Below are positions 1 through 5,218 of a DNA stretch of 22,157 nt, in pieces. Positions within the stretch are counted from its first letter, which is position 1. Each line of letters begins with the position of its first letter. A program made the translations under genes and the position numbers. The stretch is taken from assembly GCA_046705265.1 (NCBI GenBank), contig JBJKQL010000002.1:1-22157 (forward strand). The letters are read 5' to 3'. The notes beneath the pieces are model-generated. The model was not told where the DNA came from. It made no database searches and saw only the letters and a list, made by a program, of their open reading frames with translations. The DNA comes from JAJYTL01 sp046705265. Lineage in GTDB: Bacteria; Pseudomonadota; Alphaproteobacteria; Ferrovibrionales; Ferrovibrionaceae.

Positions 1-16
1 TCATCGTAGTCATCTG

Positions 17-72
17 AGTCTCCTGTCTCGAGAGGAAAGGTCTGGCAACCACATCCTCTCAGACAGGAGACT
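17..72. repeat. Long imperfect inverted repeat / hairpin
   Basis: Left arm 17-35 (AGTCTCCTGTCTCGAGAGG) and right arm 55-72 pair over 18 bp with one bulged C at 29, enclosing a 19-nt loop. No T-run follows on either strand, so it is not a classical intrinsic terminator. It lies at the window edge, so its neighbour to the left is unknown. It could be an mRNA structure, a recombination or IS end, or a protein site. Confidence 0.6.
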
Positions 73-139
73 TCACGTCAGCGCCTTCGCCGCCAATCCC
101 GCGTAGCGGGTTCGTTCAATCTGCACGAACGCCATTGCA

Positions 140-165
140 AAGAAAAAGTCCCGCCGATTAGGGGG
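140..165 (-). terminator. Degenerate copy of the AAAAAGCCCCGCC hairpin
   Basis: The sequence AAAAAGTCCCGCC is followed by a GGGGGGCT arm after a short loop. Read on the minus strand this is a GC stem followed by TTTTT, as in a Rho-independent terminator. The stem has mismatches compared with the copies near 1542, 1821 and 2857. Confidence 0.35.
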
Positions 166-246
166 GCTGACGGTAGTGGGCTCATCGTGCGTCTGATACC
201 CTTCCGCCCGGTGGTAGTTCTGGTGGAAAAAATGGGGGAGGGGATG

Positions 247-807
247 ATGGACCAAGTTATGATCGAAGCCTCGATGTTCATCCATCGAGATTCATTCAAC
301 CAAGTGCGAGCGCTCGCTAACGCACGAGCCCTGGAAAATGTCGTCGTCCCCCATGCTTTCGCAAGGTTTGCGGGGCAAGACGTCAGGCGCTTAATTACGA
401 GACTTCGTGGGTATTACTCCATATCGCCGAGTTCAATTGATTTGCGAGGCGTCTATGATTTTTTGCCGGGCATTCTTGAGGTAGTTCCCACCTATCGTCC
501 TCCTGAAGACGCGCCCCTCGGCCCGATCTATGAGAACCTACTACGAATTACCCACGATGCTCTAATTGCTCAAATTCTCTTCGAGGAGTTTTCCTTTCTT
601 ACTTCCCACTCGTGGCTGTTTGCAAAAGTCCGCAGGGCCTACGACGATATTGTCGAAGTTGGGTGTTCAGCTTTTCAGACGTCAAAGGCGAAATTTGATA
701 CAATCACTCGGCGCTTGCTGAATAAATCTCCCACTGCTGCACTAACGCCAAATGACAAATTAAAGGCGGGTGCCAAATGGATTGCGGTAGGGGGTCCCCC
801 GTATTAG
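247..807 (+). CDS. Hypothetical protein (possibly PIN-like fold)
   Basis: I do not recognise this protein, which is about 186 residues from the ATG at 247. That start is preferred because GGAGG at 237-241 sits 5 nt upstream; in-frame starts at 187 (GTG), 232 and 244 also exist. The N-terminus (VMIEASMFI, then VVVPHAF about 30 residues on) loosely recalls the first strand and helix of PIN-type nucleases, but the expected Asp is Glu and no full acidic set is visible, so this is only a weak hint. No signal peptide or membrane segment is seen. It sits alone on the plus strand between a hairpin repeat and a membrane protein gene, in an island with other unrecognised small genes. Confidence 0.6.
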   Translation: MDQVMIEASMFIHRDSFNQVRALANARALENVVVPHAFARFAGQDVRRLITRLRGYYSISPSSIDLRGVYDFLPGILEVVPTYRPPEDAPLGPIYENLLRITHDALIAQILFEEFSFLTSHSWLFAKVRRAYDDIVEVGCSAFQTSKAKFDTITRRLLNKSPTAALTPNDKLKAGAKWIAVGGPPY

Positions 808-992
808 CTCTGGCCAACCCAATTGCTGGTGCTGTCGGTGCTGTCATCGGACCGTTTTTTGTACTTTCGGACCCTTAAGCGAGGGGCGGTGGGCTGCCGA
901 CCAATAGCAAATGCCAGTGGAGCAGAGTGACGTGGCCCGGATAGCATCGTTTGTTCGGGAATGATTCGGATGCGGCGGCGACGAGCAGAACC

Positions 993-1556
993 ATGAGTAT
1001 TTCCTTGCTAGGGGGCGCGGCGCTTGGAGCGGTGATCACCGCAATCGTCGGCGGGATTCCTTTGGAAAACTATCGCCGGCATCGGGATCGCAACAGCACC
1101 GCGGTCATCTTGGCGGCCGAGATAGACGCGCTCCTTCTTATAACGGAGAGGGACTGCATCGTTGAGCAATTCGAGGCGATTCTTCGGGTTCTCGACGCTG
1201 GAAAGGATATCGAGACCCCGCGGATGTATGTCGAAGTACCTCAATTCGGTCCTATATTTGAGACGCACATTGAGAAGCTTGGGCTGCTCAGTCCCGATCT
1301 CAGCGGGCGTCTTGTGCGCTTCTACCATCTGCTCATTGGCGTCCGTGCGTCGTTGCATAACTTCGTCGAGACTAGCTGGCCGGCGGGGGCCGAAGGCACC
1401 AAAATGAAGGCTGCGAACTTAAGGGCCGGGATTGCTATGTGGCTCGACGCCGAAAAGCTTGGGAAGCCTTTGGTTGCGGATCTTCGAGCGGCGCCAAGTA
1501 GGTGGTGGCCCATCTGCCTTATCTCGCTAACGCAAACAAAAAGCCCCGCCGGTTAG
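993..1556 (+). CDS. Membrane-anchored hypothetical protein
   Basis: From the ATG at 993 the protein opens directly with one transmembrane helix (SISLLGGAALGAVITAIVGG), then a charged stretch (NYRRHRDRNS) and a mostly helical soluble domain. An upstream TTG at 951 would add 14 residues; neither start has a strong ribosome site. The layout of one N-terminal anchor followed by a domain with a GLLSPDLSGRLVRFYHLL motif matches a common uncharacterised rhizobial family; this is from memory, with no role known. The last residues (QTKSPAG) and the stop, which lies in a hairpin loop, are encoded inside a terminator-like repeat at 1534-1565. The native C-terminus may therefore have been lost and replaced by read-in sequence. 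Confidence 0.55.
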   Translation: MSISLLGGAALGAVITAIVGGIPLENYRRHRDRNSTAVILAAEIDALLLITERDCIVEQFEAILRVLDAGKDIETPRMYVEVPQFGPIFETHIEKLGLLSPDLSGRLVRFYHLLIGVRASLHNFVETSWPAGAEGTKMKAANLRAGIAMWLDAEKLGKPLVADLRAAPSRWWPICLISLTQTKSPAG

Positions 1557-1565
1557 GGCGGGGCT
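1534..1565 (-). terminator. Terminator-like hairpin, repeat family copy
   Basis: AGCCCCGCC (1542-1550) pairs perfectly with GGCGGGGCT (1557-1565) across a 6-nt loop, and an A-rich run lies at 1534-1542. On the minus strand this reads as a 9-bp GC stem followed by TTTTTGTTTG, a Rho-independent terminator for leftward transcription. The stop codon of the plus-strand gene ending at 1556 lies in the loop. Confidence 0.65.
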
Positions 1566-1646
1566 CGTTGGAAGACTTCTCACCAAGCGCCAGCGCTGGG
1601 ATCAGCCAGGAGACGGGCAGCATATCGTTGTTTTCAGGGCGCCCCC

Positions 1647-1660
1647 TTGACCGCCGTCAA
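1647..1660. promoter_or_regulatory. FNR/CRP-like dyad TTGAC-N4-GTCAA
   Basis: TTGACCGCCGTCAA is a perfect 5+5 bp dyad with a 4-nt spacer, the layout bound by FNR/FixK-family regulators (consensus TTGAT-N4-ATCAA). It directly abuts the A-rich start of a hairpin repeat copy at 1663. No gene start is close, so a role is inferred only from shape. Confidence 0.35.
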
Positions 1661-1663
1661 TCA

Positions 1664-1700
1664 AACAAAAAGAGCCCCGCCGCTTACATACGACGGAGCA
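1664..1700 (-). repeat. Partial copy of the AAAAAGCCCCGCC repeat lacking its right arm
   Basis: ACAAAAAGAGCCCCGCCG matches the left half of the hairpin repeats at 1534 and 1815, but no complementary GGCGGGGCT follows. Only a weak CCGCCG/CGACGG pairing is available. Confidence 0.4.
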
Positions 1701-1796
1701 AGTTAGGGAGGATTTGGGATGGCCCCGCTCTGCTGAGGGGGGGTCAGGAAGACGACGGGGCCAAGTACAAGCGTAGCTACGTCTTCGCCCGACCTA

Positions 1797-1810
1797 TTGA
1801 CCTACATCAA
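1797..1810. promoter_or_regulatory. FNR-like dyad TTGAC-N4-ATCAA
   Basis: TTGACCTACATCAA fits the TTGAY-N4-RTCAA pattern. As with the dyad at 1647, it lies immediately before the A-rich edge of a hairpin repeat copy (1815-1846), so the dyad plus hairpin arrangement occurs twice within 200 bp. Confidence 0.35.
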
Positions 1811-1814
1811 CCAA

Positions 1815-1846
1815 TAGAAAAAGCCCCGCCGAAATCGGCGGGGCTT
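1815..1846 (-). terminator. Terminator-like hairpin, best-formed copy
   Basis: AAGCCCCGCC (1821-1830) pairs perfectly with GGCGGGGCTT (1837-1846) around the loop GAAATC, and an A-run precedes it. On the minus strand it is a 10-bp stem followed by TTTTTC, placed 130 bp beyond the stop of the leftward gene at 1976-2182, which it probably terminates. Confidence 0.7.
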
Positions 1847-1975
1847 GCTGCGTTGGGAGGAAGTTACCACAGGAACTCAGCCGCATGATCGGTGAAGGGG
1901 GTTAATAATCGATTAAGGCCCGTCGTCGGCGCGTGGCTGGGCCATCGCTGCGTCAGCGGGAACTCTTGCCCTTTG

Positions 1976-2182
1976 CTAGGCGGCCACCGACGTTGGCTCT
2001 GACAAGCTCTCGCGGTTCATGGCCCATATCGTGCTACCGATCCGAGCCCAGAAGTCCGCCCCGATTCGATCTCCAATGCAGAGGCGGCCGATCAGCCTGG
2101 CATTGGCCATCGCCCACGCTTCTTCCACGCCAAATGCAGCAATCATGTCTTCGGCGATAGCGGCAGCGGTCTTGTCCATCAT
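1976..2182 (-). CDS. Small paralogous protein A (ARxMIxxFG family)
   Basis: This 68-residue protein is one of three related small proteins encoded in tandem on this strand. The shared pattern is A-x-DMI-x2-FG near residues 10-18, a central Ala-rich helix, then GD-x-(I/D)-GA-x-(F/Y)WA-(R/K)-IG near 37-49. The family resembles small uncharacterised alphaproteobacterial proteins (compare DUF6961-like, from memory). No membrane segment or catalytic motif is visible. The start ATG at 2182 has GGGAG 7 nt upstream; a second ATG is at 2179. A conserved upstream element begins 64 nt before the start, exactly as for protein B. A terminator-like hairpin lies downstream at 1815-1846. Confidence 0.7.
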   Translation of the reverse strand: MMDKTAAAIAEDMIAAFGVEEAWAMANARLIGRLCIGDRIGADFWARIGSTIWAMNRESLSEPTSVAA

Positions 2183-2219
2183 CCAACTACTCCCTCATTT
2201 TAGGGGATAAGGGCACGAA

Positions 2220-2246
2220 ATTCCTAATTATTTCCAAAATGTACCA
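2220..2246 (-). promoter_or_regulatory. Conserved upstream element of protein A
   Basis: Read on the minus strand, the element opens with TGGTACATTTTGGAAATAAT. It matches the region upstream of protein B at 20 of 27 positions, with identical 64-nt spacing to the start codon. A 12-bp core (AAAATGTACCAG on the plus strand, 2236-2247) is repeated exactly upstream of protein C at 2802-2813. It is probably a promoter or operator. Confidence 0.5.
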
Positions 2247-2288
2247 GGCCCGGCAGACACGATTCCCCGACGCGGTAGAATGACGCGG

Positions 2289-2495
2289 TTATTCAATTGT
2301 CGTTGGGCTTCGCTCTAACGGTATTTCGCCATTCATGGCGCGTACCGCTGCGCCTATCTTCGCCCAGTAGATTGCCCCGTCGCGATCCCCCGAGCCGATC
2401 CGGCGCAGTATATGGGCGTCAATCATTGCCGCCGCCTCCGAACCAAATTGGGAGATCATGTCCCTGGCGATATCGGGGATGGATGTGTCGGCCAT
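2289..2495 (-). CDS. Small paralogous protein B (ARxMIxxFG family)
   Basis: This 68-residue protein is the same length as protein A and aligns along it: IARDMISQFGSEAAAM at residues 9-24, then GSGDRDGAIYWAKIGAAVRAMN at about 34-55. The ATG at 2495 is preceded by AAAGGG about 8 nt upstream. Its upstream region shares 20 of 27 positions and the exact 64-nt spacing seen for protein A, so gene and promoter were probably duplicated together. Function is unknown. Its size and the lack of Cys, signal or membrane features suggest a small soluble helical protein. Confidence 0.7.
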   Translation of the reverse strand: MADTSIPDIARDMISQFGSEAAAMIDAHILRRIGSGDRDGAIYWAKIGAAVRAMNGEIPLERSPTTIE

Positions 2496-2532
2496 GGGGG
2501 CACCCTTTAATCCGGGGGAATTAGAGCGCCAG

Positions 2533-2559
2533 ATTCTTAATTTTTCTCAAAGAGTAACA
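2533..2559 (-). promoter_or_regulatory. Conserved upstream element of protein B
   Basis: Minus-strand sequence beginning TGTTACTCTTTGAGAAAAAT aligns with the element upstream of protein A (20 of 27 identical). It starts exactly 64 nt before the ATG at 2495. Confidence 0.45.
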
Positions 2560-2566
2560 TGTTGGA

Positions 2567-2755
2567 TCACGGGCTTTCTTGAGGCGCGATCAGCAAACGC
2601 GCCGCAGCAAGGGCTATACGGTGCCAGAAACCGGCGGCCTCCAAATCCCCGTTGGCCTCGCAATCCTGGGCGCGCTGATCCATGGCGGAAGGCGCGCCGG
2701 TCCCGAACTTGGCGATCATGGCTCGCGCTGTGAGTACGGCGTCACTAATTGGCAT
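2567..2755 (-). CDS. Small paralogous protein C (ARxMIxxFG family)
   Basis: This 62-residue protein is more divergent than A and B but keeps the order of motifs: ARAMIAKFGTGAPSAM at residues 10-25, then NGDLEAAGFWHRIALAA at about 35-51. The ATG at 2755 is chosen because homology to A and B begins there. The frame stays open upstream to 2854, but that extension overlaps the regulatory sequence. A ribosome site is weak (AGAAG). An FNR-like dyad (2790-2803) and the 12-bp element (2802-2813) lie just upstream, so this copy may be controlled differently from the other two. Confidence 0.65.
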   Translation of the reverse strand: MPISDAVLTARAMIAKFGTGAPSAMDQRAQDCEANGDLEAAGFWHRIALAAARLLIAPQESP

Positions 2756-2789
2756 GCTTCTAACTGGAGGTCGTGAGAGCGCCGAGACT

Positions 2790-2803
2790 TTGATCGTAAT
2801 CAA
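2790..2803 (-). promoter_or_regulatory. FNR/FixK-type dyad upstream of protein C
   Basis: TTGATCGTAATCAA is a perfect match to the TTGAT-N4-ATCAA consensus, and the palindrome extends one further base pair on each side. Its centre is 41 nt upstream of the ATG at 2755. With the usual -41.5 activator position, transcription would start at the ATG itself, so either the message is leaderless or the site works differently, for example as a repressor site. Confidence 0.45.
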
Positions 2804-2813
2804 AATGTACCAG
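2802..2813 (-). repeat. 12-bp direct repeat AAAATGTACCAG, copy 2
   Basis: AAAATGTACCAG is identical to 2236-2247. On the minus strand its TGGTAC begins 57 nt before the start of protein C, compared with 64 nt for protein A. It abuts the FNR-like dyad. Confidence 0.5.
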
Positions 2814-2851
2814 ATCGGATATCCAAGATCCCCCTGAGTGCGGCGCGCAAA

Positions 2852-2876
2852 CAAAAAGCCCCGCCGGAGCGGGGCT
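2852..2876 (-). terminator. Terminator-like hairpin, repeat family copy
   Basis: AGCCCCGC (2857-2864) pairs perfectly with GCGGGGCT (2869-2876) around a CGGA loop, with AAAAA before it. On the minus strand this is a stem followed by TTTTTGTTT. It lies 30 bp past the stop of the leftward gene fragment ending at 2906, a normal terminator position. Confidence 0.7.
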
Positions 2877-2905
2877 GAGGTCGGGAGGCTGCGCTTCGGT
2901 TCGCG

Positions 2906-3016
2906 TCAGCCGGTCTGTGTCGAAGCATTGAAGTTCTCAACTTTGGCCACCACGTCGAACGCGTAGGGCTTGTGCGCGAACAGTGTGAACGGTTGCTGCG
3001 TCGCAGAAACCTCCCA
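2906..3016 (-). pseudogene. C-terminal tail of an unrecognised truncated gene
   Basis: The last 36 codons of this minus-strand frame (SATQQPFTLFAHKPYAFDVV onward, ending STQTG) read like real protein and end 30 bp before a well-formed terminator. Further upstream the frame becomes unconvincing and then runs into an IS5-type transposase remnant. I infer a gene whose 5' part was lost or displaced when the insertion sequence arrived or decayed. The product is not recognised. Confidence 0.35.
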
Positions 3017-3208
3017 GGCATGATTTGATCGAGGGAACGACCGCCGCCGCACGGATAAGGACGAAAGCTCTGGCAGCGTCGCGACTAATGATGGGCGACC
3101 TTCCGAATTGTACGGCCTTCGAGAAGGAACGTAATACGGTCGGAATGATTGCGAACCGCAATACCCCTCGGAGAGTGTCGTCGCAGATCGGGCGCGGCTA
3201 TCGGGAAC

Positions 3209-3525
3209 TGCCTGATTGTGGCCCTGCACCGTAGTGCTGTCGATAATGTGCTGCCAATTATCGGTGAGGCCCATATCGATCAACGTTTCCAGCAGCGCGG
3301 CCTACGCGCCCTGTTCGGCCCAGCGGCGGAAGGGGGCATAGACCGAGCTCCACTTGCCGTAACGCTCGTGCATGTCCCGCGAGGCCTGCCCACGCGCAGC
3401 ACATAGAGCATGCTATTGAGGAAACGCCTATTATCCTGCGCCGGACGCGACTTGCGTCCCCGCTCGGCTGGCAGCAACACTCTGATCACCGCCCATTGTT
3501 CGTTGGAAAGATCGCCTCGTGCCAA
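3209..3525 (-). pseudogene. IS5-family transposase remnant
   Basis: From a TTG at 3525 the first 45 codons match the typical start of IS5-group transposases (ARGDLSNEQWAVIRVLLPAE, then RFLNSMLYVLRVG). A one-base shift near 3386 moves the match to another frame (RDMHERYGKWSSVY, FRRWAEQGA). There a TAG stands where GAWDALLETL is expected, and then LIDMGLTDNWQHIIDSTTV contains the first DDE aspartate. Similarity stops after GHNQA at about 3209, so the other two catalytic acids are absent. It is dead: frameshifted, stopped and truncated. Terminal repeats could not be identified. Confidence 0.8.
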
Positions 3526-3589
3526 AACTGCCTCTGCAAAAGCAATCTTGAATCAAAGATCAGCCCGAATGCGAATCCCCATCCACCAA

Positions 3590-3904
3590 TTAGTGTTCAG
3601 CTGCTGTCGGTGCCCGAACACGCGCTCGATGCGAAAGAGCCGAAGCGCCGCATTCCTTGAAATTGTGCCGAGTTTGCGTGAGAGACAGCGAACCATTGGA
3701 GCCGCCGCGAACCTCGCCGGCGTCGTGATCATCTTGCTCATCGTCTTCCCAGAAGCACACCGGGGGAATCTCATCGCCACAGCGCTCATGCAGCGCCCGG
3801 CAATGGCAACACGGGCACCGATAGATTGCCACCTGAGAGAAAGGCTCAATGGTATTACGGAACGTCATTGCTACAGGCTGCACGTCGTCCATCAACTTTG
3901 CCAA
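3590..3904 (-). pseudogene. CPCC-type cysteine-rich protein, possibly 5'-disrupted
   Basis: The reading frame contains a CPCC domain: YRCPCCHC at about residues 28-35, PPVCFWEDDEQDD around 47-59, then RGGSNGSLSLTQTRHNF. The family (Pfam Cys_rich_CPCC) is usually CPCC...CPVCFWEDD...GGAN..SL.EAR.NF. Here the first Cys of CPVC is Pro, so one probable metal ligand is missing, although a nearby Cys (HERCGDE) could substitute. Upstream the same frame continues past one TAG at 3956-3958 for at least another 17 plausible codons to an ATG at 4009, so the original protein may have been longer. The family is often found near polymorphic toxins; none is seen here. A start at 3904 (TTG) or 3892 (ATG) could still give an intact small protein. 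Confidence 0.6.
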
Positions 3905-4132
3905 CGGGACCTGGGCCGCGGTAGCGATAAACAGATTTCCACTTGTCCTAACCGTCTATCGCGTGACGCCAGAATCATCGATCACGCGCGGGTTTTCGCC
4001 GAAACGCATGAATGGATCGTCGGACTCATCGCTCGTTAGTTCGGGCTTGGGAAGTATACAATTGCCGTAGGACTGGCAGCCGAGATCCGCGCCGCCCCTG
4101 ACGCACCATAAATTCGTGCTCCTGATCGAATT

Positions 4133-4138
4133 TATAAT
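4133..4138 (+). promoter_or_regulatory. Possible -10 box TATAAT
   Basis: A perfect TATAAT lies 43 bp before the first possible start of the histidine kinase. No convincing -35 hexamer is found at 16-18 bp spacing, so this is a weak candidate. Confidence 0.25.
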
Positions 4139-4180
4139 ATTGGTCTTTTGTGCCGCCCTCATAAAAGAGTTTGTTAATCA

Positions 4181-5161
4181 ATGTGTGGAAGCCTCGAAAT
4201 TGGCTTCAGATATTCGACCAACGTCATATTGAAACCAGGGACATTCAAAACATCTTCTTACGGCGCGTATGGCAGGAGCAGCGGCGCATCAATGTCTGGT
4301 TTGACTCTCGAAACCTATTGTTCCGAGCTTGAGGTCTTGCTCGAGCGCCGGCAGGCGGAGCTCGCGCTGATCGAGAAGGAACGTGCCGAAATGGCAGCAT
4401 CAATGGCGCGGGAGGCGGTGCTGCAGGCGCAGGCAGCCGATCGTGCCAAGACCGCTTTTCTCGCCAATATGAGCCACGAACTGCGCACGCCGCTTAATGC
4501 AATCATCGGATTTTCGGAGCTGATAAAGCTAAACATCCGCCCGCCGTCTCCTGAATACATCGACTGCATCCTCGATGCGGGTCGTTACCTGATCGCGATT
4601 ATCAGCGGTATGCTCGATTTGGCGCGGGCCGGTGCAGGAAAAATTGAACTCGCGGAAGAAGTCGTGTCCATTCGTGAGCTGATATCTGGCTCAATCCTAG
4701 CAATCCGGCCCCTAGCTGAGAAAAAATTGATCAATATTCTTTATGAGCCCGAGTCGGCCCCGGACGCGGTATGGGGCGATCCGGCTAGGCTTAAACAGAT
4801 CTTCATCAATTTGCTATCGAACGGAGTCAAGTTCACACCCCGAGGTGGCCAGATCACAGTAGTGTCTCGCGGAGTTGAAAATGGCGATCTGGTGATTTCG
4901 TTCACCGACACGGGAATCGGTATCCCCGCCGAGCTGCTTTCTATCGTGTTCGAGCCGCTTGAGCGGCTCGAAAATCACATGACTCGGGAAAATGAAGGGA
5001 CTGGACTAGGCTTACCGATCGCCAGGGCTCTCGCCAAGTTGCACGGTGGTGATCTGGCTCTTAGTAGCGAAGTCGGAGTCGGGACAACGGCTGAGATATG
5101 CCTACCGTGCGACCGTGTACGAGCCAGAGCGGCTGTACCGAGCCGCGTGGATTCTAGTTAA
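4181..5161 (+). CDS. Soluble sensor-less histidine kinase (HisKA-HATPase_c)
   Basis: This is a two-component sensor kinase of up to 326 residues. A short Glu/Ala-rich, probably coiled-coil segment (about 42-90) leads into the H-box FLANMSHELRTPLNAIIGFSE with phosphoacceptor His99. The ATPase domain has the N-box (QIFINLLSNGVKFT, 206-219), G1 (DTGIGI, 243-248) and G2 (GTGLGL, 273-278). There is no transmembrane helix, PAS, GAF or receiver domain, so its input must come through a partner or the N-terminal helix. An ATG at 4292 (residue 38) is an alternative start after which homology begins. No response regulator is adjacent; the next gene, 57 bp downstream on the same strand, is a HerA-like ATPase. 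Confidence 0.88.
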   Translation: MCGSLEIGFRYSTNVILKPGTFKTSSYGAYGRSSGASMSGLTLETYCSELEVLLERRQAELALIEKERAEMAASMAREAVLQAQAADRAKTAFLANMSHELRTPLNAIIGFSELIKLNIRPPSPEYIDCILDAGRYLIAIISGMLDLARAGAGKIELAEEVVSIRELISGSILAIRPLAEKKLINILYEPESAPDAVWGDPARLKQIFINLLSNGVKFTPRGGQITVVSRGVENGDLVISFTDTGIGIPAELLSIVFEPLERLENHMTRENEGTGLGLPIARALAKLHGGDLALSSEVGVGTTAEICLPCDRVRARAAVPSRVDSS

Positions 5162-5218
5162 CCCCCCCGTGATATCCGCCAATTCCCTTGAGGATCAGCT
5201 ACAGAACGGGCCTGGAGC

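Noticed and set aside
2220..2246. TGGTAC-N5 element read as a sigma-54 promoter
   Set aside because: The -24 GG is present, but the required GC at -12 is missing at the right spacing in all three copies.
3410..4039. Plus-strand 209-codon frame opposite the IS5 and CPCC genes
   Set aside because: It is antisense to two recognisable minus-strand genes and has no motif of its own.
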